From Antarctobacter albus (GTDB lineage: Bacteria; Pseudomonadota; Alphaproteobacteria; Rhodobacterales; Rhodobacteraceae), in the NCBI RefSeq assembly GCF_900101505.1, contig NZ_FMZI01000004.1, positions 239,670 through 303,669 on the forward strand: DNA of 64,000 nucleotides, written 5' to 3'. Below are positions 53,344 to 61,478 of the stretch, piece after piece (within the stretch, counting starts at the first letter, position 1; each line of letters starts with the position of its first letter). The translations under genes and the position numbers were made by a program. The notes under the pieces are model-generated. The model saw only the letters and a list, made by a program, of their open reading frames with translations, had not been told where the DNA came from and ran no database searches.

Positions 53344-54255
53344 CTATCTTGGCGCGCGCTTGGTCAGACCCAGTTTTTCTCTCACCGCTGAGGGACCGAT
53401 GACCTTGGCGCCGAGAGTCTCGATGATCCCCACGGCACGCTCGACCAGCTGGGCATTGGTCGCCAATACGCCCTTGTCCAGGAACAGGTTGTCCTCCAGC
53501 CCGACGCGCACGTTGCCGCCCGCCAGCACCGAGGCGGCGACATAGGGCATCTGGTTGCGCCCCAGCGCAAAGGCACTGAAACACCAGTCATCGGGGACGT
53601 TGTTGACCATTGCCATGAAGGTATTGAGATCGTCCGGCGCGCCCCAGGGCACGCCCATGCAAAGCTGCACCAGCGCAGGCCCCTCCAGCACGCCTTCCTT
53701 CACCAGTTGCTTGGCGAACCACAGGTGGCCGGTGTCAAAGGCCTCGATCTCCGGCTTGACCCCCAGCGCGGTCATCCGCGCGCCCATGTCGCGCAACATG
53801 CCGGGCGTGTTGGTCATGACGTAATCGGCCTCTGCGAAATTCATCGTGCCGCAATCCAGCGTGCAGATCTCCGGCAGGCACTCGGCGATATGCGCCACGC
53901 GTTCGGCGGCGCCGATCATGTCGGTCCCGGCCGCGTTCACCGGCAAGGGCGCCTCGGTCGAGCCAAAGGTGATGTCGCCCCCCATGCCCGCCGTCAGGTT
54001 CAGCACCACGTCCACATCCGCATCGCGAATGCGTTCGGTCACCTCTCGGTAATAGGCCAGTTCCCGCGAGGGCGCCCCGGTCTCCGGGTCGCGCACATGG
54101 CAATGCGCCACCGCCGCGCCTGCCTTCGCGGCCTCGATGGCGCTTTCGGCGATCTCCCTGGGGGAGCGTGGCACATGCGGGTTGCGGTCCTGCGTCCCAC
54201 CCGATCCTGTCACCGCGCAGGTGATAAAGACCTCTCGGTTCATCTCAAGCGGCAT
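53344..54255 (-). CDS. beta-keto acid cleavage enzyme (BKACE, DUF849)
   Basis: 303 residues, zinc TIM barrel of the 3-keto-5-aminohexanoate cleavage family, condensing a beta-keto acid with acetyl-CoA to give acetoacetate and a new CoA ester. VFITCAVTGSG, the zinc ligands in AVAHCHVRDPETGAPS (HCHVR), NLTAGMGGD, LDCGTMNFAE, CMGVPWGAPDDLNTF and NVRVGLEDNLFLDKG are all typical. Start at 54255, with AAGGAG upstream; 11 bases overlap with the end of the upstream ligase gene. Its keto acid cannot be named from sequence; dehydrocarnitine is one known substrate of the family. Confidence 0.92.
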   Translation of the reverse strand: MPLEMNREVFITCAVTGSGGTQDRNPHVPRSPREIAESAIEAAKAGAAVAHCHVRDPETGAPSRELAYYREVTERIRDADVDVVLNLTAGMGGDITFGSTEAPLPVNAAGTDMIGAAERVAHIAECLPEICTLDCGTMNFAEADYVMTNTPGMLRDMGARMTALGVKPEIEAFDTGHLWFAKQLVKEGVLEGPALVQLCMGVPWGAPDDLNTFMAMVNNVPDDWCFSAFALGRNQMPYVAASVLAGGNVRVGLEDNLFLDKGVLATNAQLVERAVGIIETLGAKVIGPSAVREKLGLTKRAPR

Positions 54256-56398
54256 CGCCTTCTCCTTCCTGTCTTTCCGTCCTCAACTGGATCAGCGCAT
54301 CCGCCGCCACTGCCCGGTCGGGCGTGACGATCAGCGGGTTGATCTCCAGTTCCTCGATCCTGTCGGCATGGGCCGCGACGAAAGCCTGCACCGCCAGAAC
54401 GGCGGCCACAACCGCCGTTTCATCCGCCGCCGGCGCACCGCGATAGCCTGCCAAGAGCGGCGCGATCCGCAGGCCCGCCAGCGCGTCGCGCAGGTCCGCT
54501 TCACAGACCGGCAACAACCGCACCTGCGTGTCGCCCAGGATCTCGGTCCAGATACCACCGGCCCCCAGGGTCAGGACAAACCCGTGCGCCGGATCGCGGA
54601 CCACACCGACCAGCAGTTCCGCCACCGCGCCACCGACCATTTCCTCGACGAGGTAACCCTGCGCGCCCATCTCTTCCGCCGCCGCCCGCACCGCCTCCGC
54701 CGAAGCCAGGTTCAGCTTCACCGCTCCCGCCTCGCTCTTGTGAGCAAAGCCCTCGCCCTTCAGAACCACCGGGAAACCGATCCGCGCCGCCGCCTCCGCC
54801 GCCTCACCCGACGTTTCAGCGCGCGCGTGCGACGGCACCACAAGGCCCGCGCCCTCCAGAATCCGCTTCGCCTCGGCCTCCTGCAGAACGCCCCCGGCTT
54901 CTTCTTGGCAAAAATGCCCCGGGGGAGTCGCGGAACGCGACGGGGGCAGCGCCCCCTCCCCCCGCGCCAACAACACCGGCGCCGGGTCCACCGCGCGCCC
55001 AAGGAACGCCGCCGCCGCCATCGCCTCCAGCGCCGCCGGCAGGTCACAAAGTGGCACGATGCCCAGCCCCGCCAACCGTTCCGCCACATCCTCCGGCAGC
55101 GTCTCGACCAGGCTCGACAGCACCGCCAGCGGAACGTCGCCCCGCGCCCGGGCCAGGGCCTCGATCACCGGCTTCCAATCCGCCGTCGAACAGCGGTCAC
55201 CGCGCGGGAAATCCAGCACGACCACTCCGGCGCCCAGGTCTTCTCCCCGCAGCAGGCCGGCGAAACAGGCCGTCATCGCAGGCACGTCGCCCCAGATATA
55301 GGTGTGGTAATCCAGCGGGTTGGCCAACGCCACCTTGGGGCCAAGTGCTGCGCGCAGTGCCTCCCGCTGGGCGGCGCCCAGGGGCGGAAACGCGATGTCA
55401 TAACCCAGCCCGGTATCCGCCATCAGGCTCGCCTCGCCGCCCGAGCACGAGGCCGAGACCAGCCGGTTGGACCGCAAAGGCCCGGCCACATGCAGGATCT
55501 TCAAACATTCCAGCAAGGTCGACAAGGAAGAGACCTGCGCGACCCCGATCCGCCGCAGGAAGGCCCGCGCACCCGCATCGCTGCCGGTCAAGGACGCGGT
55601 ATGCGACACCGCCGCCAACCCCGCCTGTTCGGAGGCCCCCAGTTTCAGCGCCACGATCCGCTTGCCCAGCGCCCGCGCCCGCGCCGCCAGCGCCTCGAAT
55701 CCCCGGACATCCGCGATCCCCTCGATGTAAAGCCCCAGCGCCGTGATCCGTGGATCCTCCAGCAGCGCCATGCCAAGGGCACTCAGATCCACCTGCGCCT
55801 GGTTGCCCACCGTGCCCAGAAAGCCAATCGGCAGGCCGCGCCGCTGCATCGTCAGGTTCAGCGCCACGTTGGAGCTTTGCGACAGGATCGCCACGCCACG
55901 GTCCACCGGCACCAGCCCGTGCTGATCGGGCCAGAGTGCGACCCGGTCGAGCGCGTTCAGCATCCCGTAACAGTTCGGCCCCAGCACCGGCATCTCCCCC
56001 GCCGCGTCCAGAAGCGCCGCCTGCATGTCCCGGCCATCCGCCAGTTCCGCCTGCGCCTCGGCAAAGCCCGAGGCAAAGCAGATCGCGCCGCCCGCACCCC
56101 GTTCAGACAGCACCCGCACCGCCGCAACCGTGGCCGACCGGTTGATGCCGATATAGACCGCGTCCGGCGGCCCTGGCAGGTCTTCGATCCGCGCCACGGC
56201 CGGCAGCTCGCCAACCTCGGCGCGCGTCGGATGCACCGGCCAGATCGGCCCGCTGAACCCCATTCGGCGGCATTCGCGGATGACATTCGCGCACCAGCCC
56301 CCGCCGCCGATCACCGCGATGCTTTGCGGGCGCAACAGCCGCGACAATCGTCCGACCCCTGTAGGGTGGGTCATCGACCCACCACCCCCCGCCGCCAT
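54245..56398 (-). CDS. ADP-forming acyl-CoA synthetase (acetate-CoA ligase family)
   Basis: 717 residues. Alpha part: CoA-binding RLLRPQSIAVIGGGGWCANVIRECRRMGF, the succinyl-CoA-ligase-like region with VLGPNCYGMLNALDRVALWP, SQSSNVALNLTMQRRGLPIGFLGTVGNQAQVDL and candidate active-site His in AVSHTASLTGSDA. Beta part: ATP-grasp (RIGFPVVLKGEGFAHKSEAGAVKLNLASAEAV, then VRDPAHGFVLTLGAGGIWTEI). The linker, about residues 479-500, is encoded by a dispersed repeat that keeps the frame. ATG overlaps the stop of the acyl-CoA dehydrogenase by one base (TGATG). It activates a carboxylic acid for the next enzyme. Confidence 0.9.
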   Translation of the reverse strand: MAAGGGGSMTHPTGVGRLSRLLRPQSIAVIGGGGWCANVIRECRRMGFSGPIWPVHPTRAEVGELPAVARIEDLPGPPDAVYIGINRSATVAAVRVLSERGAGGAICFASGFAEAQAELADGRDMQAALLDAAGEMPVLGPNCYGMLNALDRVALWPDQHGLVPVDRGVAILSQSSNVALNLTMQRRGLPIGFLGTVGNQAQVDLSALGMALLEDPRITALGLYIEGIADVRGFEALAARARALGKRIVALKLGASEQAGLAAVSHTASLTGSDAGARAFLRRIGVAQVSSLSTLLECLKILHVAGPLRSNRLVSASCSGGEASLMADTGLGYDIAFPPLGAAQREALRAALGPKVALANPLDYHTYIWGDVPAMTACFAGLLRGEDLGAGVVVLDFPRGDRCSTADWKPVIEALARARGDVPLAVLSSLVETLPEDVAERLAGLGIVPLCDLPAALEAMAAAAFLGRAVDPAPVLLARGEGALPPSRSATPPGHFCQEEAGGVLQEAEAKRILEGAGLVVPSHARAETSGEAAEAAARIGFPVVLKGEGFAHKSEAGAVKLNLASAEAVRAAAEEMGAQGYLVEEMVGGAVAELLVGVVRDPAHGFVLTLGAGGIWTEILGDTQVRLLPVCEADLRDALAGLRIAPLLAGYRGAPAADETAVVAAVLAVQAFVAAHADRIEELEINPLIVTPDRAVAADALIQLRTERQEGEGDAA
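54901..54962. repeat. dispersed GC-rich repeat, copy 3 (inside the acyl-CoA synthetase gene)
   Basis: CTTCTTGGCAAAAATGCCC, then CGGGGGAGTC and a GGGGGCAGCGCCCCC hairpin, in the same order as the intergenic copies at 12996 and 59662. On the minus strand it reads in frame as a proline/serine-rich stretch (LPPSRSATPPGHFCQEEAGG) between the two halves of the ligase. Confidence 0.65.
56365..56383. repeat. palindrome in the start region of the acyl-CoA synthetase gene
   Basis: GGTGGGTCATCGACCCACC, eight-base perfect arms around ATC, preceded by GTAG. It encodes the first residues of the ligase (around the second candidate ATG) and could hide or expose the start. REP-like sequences of this form are common in the group. 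Confidence 0.6.
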
Positions 56399-57558
56399 CA
56401 CGCCCCCAGGGGGCGGAAGATCTCCCGCCCGATGATGTGGCGCTGGATCTCGCTGGTCCCGTCCCAGATCCGCTCCACCCGCGCATCGCGCCAGAAGCGT
56501 TCGATGGGGAAATCATCCATCAGCCCCATGCCGCCGAAGATCTGCAAGGTCGTGTCCGCCACCCGTGCCAGCATCTCGGTCGCGTAGACCTTGGCCGAGG
56601 CGATCTCGCGGTTCGCCGGCAGACCTTCGTCCAGCCGCCAAGCCGCGGCCAGGGTCAGCCAATCGGCAGCGTCGATCTCGGTCACCATGTCCGCCACCTG
56701 GAAGGACACTCCCTGGAACTTGGCAATCGCTTGCCCGAACTGCTTGCGCTGTGCCGCGTAATCCACCGCCATTTCGAAACAGCGCCGCGCCCGGCCCACA
56801 CTAAAGGCCGCCACGGTCAGCCGCGTGGCATAGAGCCAGGTGTTCATCACCTCGAACCCGCCATCGACCTCGCCCAGCACCTGGGCATCCGGCAGCCGGC
56901 AATCGGAAAACTCCAGGATGCAGTTCTTGTAACCCCGGTGGCTGACAGACCGATAACCATCGCGCACCTCGAACCCCGGATGGCCGCGATCCACCAGGAA
57001 ACAGGTGATCCGCTTTTTCGGCCCCTTCGGCGTCTCGTCCACCCCCGTGGCGATGAAGACGATGAAGAAATCCGCGTGATCGGCGCCCGAGATGAAATGC
57101 TTGGTCCCGTTCACCACCCAGTCGCCGCCCTGCCGCTGGGCGGTGCACTTCATGCCGCGCACATCGCTGCCCGCCTCCGGTTCCGTCATGGCCAGCGCAT
57201 CCATCCGCTCGCCCCGCACGGCAGGCAACAGGTATCGCTCGCGCTGCGCGCCCTCGCAGGCCATCAGGATGTTCTGCGGCCGGCCAAAGAAATGCGTCAG
57301 CGCCATGCTGCCGCGCCCGAGTTCGCGCTCGACCAGCGTGAAATCGAGGTGGCCCAGCCCCGCGCCGCCCACCTCCTCGGGGAAGTTGCAGGCGTAAAAA
57401 CCGAGATCGATCACCTTGCGCCTGATCTCTTCGCCCAGGCCCGGCGGCACCTCCCCGCTCCGTTCGACCTCGGCCTCGAAAGGATAGATTTCCTTTTCGA
57501 CGAAGCTGCGCACCGTCGAGACGATCATCTCCTGCTCGTCGCTCAATCCGAACTGCAT
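56398..57558 (-). CDS. acyl-CoA dehydrogenase
   Basis: 386 residues. N-terminal ACAD helix domain (FGLSDEQEMIVSTVRSFVEKEIYP), middle beta domain (LAMTEPEAGSDVRGMKCTA and NGTKHFISGADHADFFIV) and C-terminal domain (YAAQRKQFGQAIAKFQGVSFQVADM, IFGGMGLMDDFPIERFWRDARV). The final motif reads RIWDGTSEIQ: the position that holds the catalytic glutamate in most ACADs (YEGT) is Asp366. First gene of the leftward operon. Substrate unknown. Confidence 0.93.
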   Translation of the reverse strand: MQFGLSDEQEMIVSTVRSFVEKEIYPFEAEVERSGEVPPGLGEEIRRKVIDLGFYACNFPEEVGGAGLGHLDFTLVERELGRGSMALTHFFGRPQNILMACEGAQRERYLLPAVRGERMDALAMTEPEAGSDVRGMKCTAQRQGGDWVVNGTKHFISGADHADFFIVFIATGVDETPKGPKKRITCFLVDRGHPGFEVRDGYRSVSHRGYKNCILEFSDCRLPDAQVLGEVDGGFEVMNTWLYATRLTVAAFSVGRARRCFEMAVDYAAQRKQFGQAIAKFQGVSFQVADMVTEIDAADWLTLAAAWRLDEGLPANREIASAKVYATEMLARVADTTLQIFGGMGLMDDFPIERFWRDARVERIWDGTSEIQRHIIGREIFRPLGA

Positions 57559-57689
57559 CGCGCCCTCCCTGCTTTGGCCCCATCCAAGTCGAGTTTGGCG
57601 CGACCCTCAAACCGAAAACGCCCGATCCTCTCCTGAATGCGACAAAGCAGGCGAAGAGCTCTTGCCTTGACGTAGCGTCTTCTGGAAAA

Positions 57690-57699
57690 TGGTATACCA
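57690..57699. promoter_or_regulatory. GntR operator candidate, site 1 (between acyl-CoA dehydrogenase and transketolase operons)
   Basis: TGGTATACCA palindrome in the 162-base divergent promoter region, 21 bases before the transketolase start codon. Two further copies occur upstream of the GntR gene. Core matches FadR-type GntR sites. Confidence 0.7.
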
Positions 57700-57720
57700 A
57701 ATCGGACGAGGGAGGAGACC

Positions 57721-58572
57721 ATGTCCACCGAAACGCAACACGCGGGCGCCAATGTCAGCCTCGCGCGCAGGGCCTGGTCCATCCGGCGGCTGGCGCTGCG
57801 CATGGCCGAGGTGCAGGGACAGGGTTATATCGGGCAGGCGCTCGGCGTGGCCGACGTGCTGGCCGTCAGCTATTTCCACGCATTGAATTACAAGCCCGAA
57901 GACCCGGAATGGGAAGGGCGCGACCGGTTCTACCTGTCGATCGGCCACTACGCGATCGCGCTCTACTCCGCGATGATCGAGGCCGGCATCCTGCCCGAGG
58001 ACGAGCTGGAAACCTACGGCATGGACGACAGCCGGATGCCCATGTCGGGCATGGCCGCCTACACGCCGGGCATGGAGATCACCGGCGGCTCGCTGGGCCA
58101 CGGCCTTGGCATCGCCGTGGGTGCGGCGCTGGGGCTGAAGCGCAAGAAGAACCCCGCCTTCGTCTACAACTTGATGTCGGACGGCGAACTGGGCGAAGGC
58201 TCGACCTGGGAGGCGGTCATGTCCGCCAGCGCCCACCAACTGGACAACCTGATCTGCGTGGTGGATTTCAACGACCAGCAGGCCGACGGGCCGACCACGC
58301 AGGCGCTCGCCCGGGGCGACGAGGCACCGAAATGGGCCGCCTTCGGCTGGCACGCGCAAGAGGTGGACGGCAATGACCTGGACGCGCTGGTCACGGCCTT
58401 CGACACCGCGCGCACCCTGTCTGATCCGCGCCCCCGCGTCATCATCTGCAAGACCCAGATGTGCAAGGGCGTCCCCTTTCTCGAAGAGCGCGAGATCACC
58501 CATTTCGTCCGCGTGGACCCCTCCGAATGGGCGCGCGCTATCGCCATCCTCGACGACGCCATCCCGGCCTGA
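57721..58572 (+). CDS. transketolase-like protein, N-terminal (TPP-binding) subunit
   Basis: 283 residues. Thiamine diphosphate/magnesium domain: GYIGQALGVADVLAVSYFHALNYKP, YLSIGHYAIALYSAM, TGGSLGHGLGIAVGAALGLKRK, LMSDGELGEGSTWEAVMSASAHQLDNLICVVDFNDQQADGPT (GDGE-type motif as SDGELGEG and NDQ). Forms a split enzyme with the next gene, 25 bases on. Split transketolases of this type act on unusual ketoses or their phosphates. GGAGGAGA precedes the ATG. Confidence 0.92.
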   Translation: MSTETQHAGANVSLARRAWSIRRLALRMAEVQGQGYIGQALGVADVLAVSYFHALNYKPEDPEWEGRDRFYLSIGHYAIALYSAMIEAGILPEDELETYGMDDSRMPMSGMAAYTPGMEITGGSLGHGLGIAVGAALGLKRKKNPAFVYNLMSDGELGEGSTWEAVMSASAHQLDNLICVVDFNDQQADGPTTQALARGDEAPKWAAFGWHAQEVDGNDLDALVTAFDTARTLSDPRPRVIICKTQMCKGVPFLEEREITHFVRVDPSEWARAIAILDDAIPA

Positions 58573-58597
58573 GCCGGACCGACAAGGAGCCAGAGAC

Positions 58598-59653
58598 ATG
58601 CAAGACGCCCCCATCGGCCCGACCTCGCGCCGCAAGTCGAAATACACCCCCCGCGCCGTCCCCGTCTCCGAGGATGGAGAGCGCCTGACCACCTCCGCCA
58701 TGATCGCCTCGCTGGACGCCGAGGGCCGCGACACCGTCGCCGCTCCCTTCGGAAACGCGCTATGCGATCTGGCGGCGCAGCGGGACGACATCGTCGGCCT
58801 GACGGCGGACCTGTCGAAATACACCGACCTGCACGTTTTCGCCAATGCCTACCCCGACCGGTTCTATCAGATGGGCATGGCCGAACAGGTGATGATCTCG
58901 GCCGCTGCCGGGCTGGCGCGCGAGGGCTTTACCCCCTTCGCCACGACCTACGCCGTCTTCGCCTCGCGCCGCGCCTACGACTTCATCATCATGGCCATTG
59001 CCGAGGAAAACCTGCCGGTGAAAATCGTCTGCGCCCTGCCCGGCCTGACCACCGGCTACGGTCCCAGCCACCAGGCGACCGAGGATCTGGCGATCTTCCG
59101 CGGCATGCCCAACCTGACCATCGTCGATCCCTGCGATGCGACAGAGATCACCCAGGCCACCCACGCCATCGCGGATTTTCCCGGCCCGGTCTACATGCGC
59201 CTCCTGAGGGGCAAGGTGCCGGACGTGCTAGGCCAATACGGCTACAGGTTCCAGCTGGGCAAGGCGCAGGTGATCCACGGCGGCAGTGACGTGCTCTTCA
59301 TCTCCACCGGCTTCATGACCATGCGCGCGCTGGACGCCGCCAAGGCGCTGAAGGCCGAGGGCACCGATTGCGCCGTCCTGCATGTGCCGACGCTGAAGCC
59401 GCTCGACACGGGAACCATCCGCAAGGAAGCCGCCAAGACCGGGCGCCTGGTCGTGACGCTGGAAAACCACACCATCGTCGGCGGCTTGGGCGAGGCGGTC
59501 GCGGCGGACCTGATGCGCGCGGGCATCCACCCCGCCTTCGACAGCATCGCGCTGCCGGACGAGTTCCTCGACGCCGGCGCATTACCCACGCTGCACGACC
59601 AGTATGGCCTCAGCGTGCGCGCCATCACGGCCCGCGTGAAGACAAGGCTCTGA
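58598..59653 (+). CDS. transketolase-like protein, C-terminal (pyrimidine/C-terminal) subunit
   Basis: 351 residues. Pyrimidine domain: LTADLSKYTDLHVFANAYPDRFYQMGMAEQVMISAAAGLAREGFTPFATTYAVF, with the catalytic glutamate in MAEQ, then GLTTGYGPSHQATEDLAIFRGMPNLTIVDPCDA and a transketolase C-terminal domain (GSDVLFISTGFMTMRALDAAKAL). Partner of the previous gene. AAGGAG precedes the ATG. Confidence 0.92.
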   Translation: MQDAPIGPTSRRKSKYTPRAVPVSEDGERLTTSAMIASLDAEGRDTVAAPFGNALCDLAAQRDDIVGLTADLSKYTDLHVFANAYPDRFYQMGMAEQVMISAAAGLAREGFTPFATTYAVFASRRAYDFIIMAIAEENLPVKIVCALPGLTTGYGPSHQATEDLAIFRGMPNLTIVDPCDATEITQATHAIADFPGPVYMRLLRGKVPDVLGQYGYRFQLGKAQVIHGGSDVLFISTGFMTMRALDAAKALKAEGTDCAVLHVPTLKPLDTGTIRKEAAKTGRLVVTLENHTIVGGLGEAVAADLMRAGIHPAFDSIALPDEFLDAGALPTLHDQYGLSVRAITARVKTRL

Positions 59654-59661
59654 CGCCGCAT

Positions 59662-59732
59662 CTTCTTTGGTTTTTCAAATACCCTCGGGGGTGAATGGCC
59701 GCAGGCCAGAGGGGGCAGAGCCCCCTGCCCCC
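59662..59732. repeat. dispersed GC-rich repeat, copy 4 (between transketolase and SDR genes)
   Basis: CTTCTTTGG, TTTTTCAAATACC, CTCGGGGGTG, then GAGGGGGCAGAGCCCCCTGCCCC hairpin arms in the usual order. Located in an intergenic gap of the operon. Confidence 0.7.
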
Positions 59733-59752
59733 GACAACCACAGGACACCCAC

Positions 59753-60505
59753 ATGCTTCTCAAGGACAAGACCGCCGTTATCACCGGCGCCGCCAGCCCC
59801 CGAGGCCTCGGCAAGGCCACGGCGCAACTCTTTGCCGAACACGGCGCCCGCATCGCCATCCTCGACCTCGACGGCGAGGCCGCCCGCGCCGCCGCCGCCG
59901 ACCTGCCGGGCGAAGGCCACGTCGGCCTGGCCTGCGATGTCACCAGCAAGCCCCAGTGCGAAGCGGCAGCCAAATCCGCCATCGACGGGTTGGGCCAGGT
60001 CGACATCCTGGTCAACAACGCCGGCATCACGCAGCCGCTGAAACTGATGCAGATCGAACCCGAGAATTACGAGGCGGTCACGGACGTCAACCTGCGCGGC
60101 ACGCTCTACATGAGTCAGGCGCTGATCCCGCACATGCGCGCGCGCAAGACCGGCTCCATCGTCAACATATCGTCCGTTTCGGCCCAGCGCGGCGGCGGCA
60201 TCTTCGGCGGGCCACATTACTCGGCGGCCAAGGCGGGCATCCTCGGCCTGACCAAGGCGATGGCCCGCGAACTGGCCCCCGACGGCATCCGGTCGAACGC
60301 GATCTGTCCCGGCTTCATCGCCACCGACATCACCGGCGGGGCACTGACCGACGAGATGATGGAACAGATCCTGTCCGGTATCCCGATGGGCCGCGCGGGA
60401 CAGGCCAGCGACGTGGCGGGCTGCTGCCTGTTCCTGGCGTCGGAGCTCTCGGCCTATGTCACAGGCTCCGAGGTCGACGTGAACGGCGGTTCGCTGATCC
60501 ACTAA
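59753..60505 (+). CDS. short-chain dehydrogenase/reductase (SDR)
   Basis: 250 residues. Rossmann loop TGAASPRGLGKATAQLF, NNAG (ILVNNAGITQPLK), catalytic serine in ISSVSAQRG, YSAAK (catalytic Tyr/Lys) and the C-terminal SELSAYVTGSEVDVNGG of the FabG/sugar-acid group. Likely NAD(P)-dependent oxidation or reduction of an intermediate in the same pathway as the transketolase. Confidence 0.93.
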   Translation: MLLKDKTAVITGAASPRGLGKATAQLFAEHGARIAILDLDGEAARAAAADLPGEGHVGLACDVTSKPQCEAAAKSAIDGLGQVDILVNNAGITQPLKLMQIEPENYEAVTDVNLRGTLYMSQALIPHMRARKTGSIVNISSVSAQRGGGIFGGPHYSAAKAGILGLTKAMARELAPDGIRSNAICPGFIATDITGGALTDEMMEQILSGIPMGRAGQASDVAGCCLFLASELSAYVTGSEVDVNGGSLIH

Positions 60506-60509
60506 AAGG

Positions 60510-60575
60510 AAAGGGCCTTCAAAGGCCCTTTCTCAACGCTTTTGCAAAAGCGTTTCCAAGCGGCTTCGAAGCCGC
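60510..60575. terminator. three consecutive palindromes between convergent SDR and FAH genes
   Basis: First: AAAGGGCC/GGCCCTTT hairpin (60510-60531) followed by CTC, a likely terminator of the SDR operon. Second: AACGCTTTTGCAAAAGCGTT, a perfect 20-base palindrome (60535-60554). Third: GCGGCTTCGAAGCCGC, a perfect 16-base palindrome (60560-60575). The last two look like a repeated element rather than ordinary terminators; the FAH stop is 15 bases away. Confidence 0.6.
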
Positions 60576-60589
60576 CTGGATGCCCCGGC

Positions 60590-61435
60590 TCAGCTGGCCG
60601 CGACCGTTTCCTGCCGCTGTTCGCCCAGGCCCTCGACACGCACTTCCATCACGTCGCCCGGCTTCAGGAAGCGCTGCGGCTTCATCCCCATGCCGACACC
60701 CGAAGGCGTGCCGGTGGCGATGATGTCGCCCGGCTGCAGCATCATGAATTGCGACATGTAGGAAATGATCTCGGCCACGCCAAAGATCATGTCCGAGGTA
60801 TCGCTGTCCTGAACCGTCTCGCCGTTCAGGTCGAGCGAGAGTTTCAGTGCCTGCGGGTCCGGCACTTCGTCCGCCGTGACCAGCCAGGGGCCGGTCGGGC
60901 CGAAGGTCGGGGCTGACTTGCCCTTGATCCACTGGCCACCCTTCTCGATCTGGAATTCGCGCTCGCTCATGTCGTTGATGACGCAGTAACCCGCAACGTG
61001 GCTCAGCGCGTCCGCCTCGCTGACGTAGGAGGCGGTCTTGCCGATCACCACGCCCAGTTCGACCTCCCAGTCGGATTTGACCGAGTTGCGCGGGATCACC
61101 ACGGGGTCATAGGGCCCCGACAGCGCCGAGCTCGCCTTGGAAAAGAGGATCGGCTCCTTCGGCGGCTCCGACCCGGTTTCGGCGGCATGCTTGGCATAGT
61201 TCAGACCGATGCAGAAAAAGTTCGGAACGGAGGCCAGGCAGGAGCCGATGCGGCCCGGCTCGGCCACCAGCGGCAGGCTGGCCGGGTCGATGGCCCGCAG
61301 CGCCTCCAGCGCTTCCAGCGAGACGGAGGCCCCGGCAAAATCGGTCACGTGGGCCGACAGGTCACGCACCTGGCCGTCGCCGTCCAGCATGCCGGGCTTT
61401 TCCTGGCCCGCCGGGCCAAAACGCAGTAGTTTCAT
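60590..61435 (-). CDS. fumarylacetoacetate hydrolase (FAH)-family protein
   Basis: 281 residues. N-terminal cap (MKLLRFGPAGQEKPGMLDGDGQVRDLS) and FAH barrel: CIGLNYAKHAAETGSEPPKEPILFSKASSAL, metal ligands in DWEVELGVVIGKTA, GYCVINDMSEREFQ, KGKSAPTFGPTGPWLVTADEV and IIATGTPSGVGMGMKP. The family includes 2,4-diketo-3-deoxy-L-fuconate hydrolase and ureidoglycolate lyase-like enzymes; its pairing with an SDR is as in sugar-acid pathways, but the substrate is not proven. Confidence 0.92.
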   Translation of the reverse strand: MKLLRFGPAGQEKPGMLDGDGQVRDLSAHVTDFAGASVSLEALEALRAIDPASLPLVAEPGRIGSCLASVPNFFCIGLNYAKHAAETGSEPPKEPILFSKASSALSGPYDPVVIPRNSVKSDWEVELGVVIGKTASYVSEADALSHVAGYCVINDMSEREFQIEKGGQWIKGKSAPTFGPTGPWLVTADEVPDPQALKLSLDLNGETVQDSDTSDMIFGVAEIISYMSQFMMLQPGDIIATGTPSGVGMGMKPQRFLKPGDVMEVRVEGLGEQRQETVAAS

Positions 61436-61478
61436 TGATCTCCCAATCCTTGTTCCTTGGTCTTTCTTCTCTGGCCGC

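Noticed and set aside
54137-56587. 816-codon open frame on the plus strand
   Set aside because: Antisense to the acyl-CoA synthetase; arginine/histidine-rich shadow without domains.
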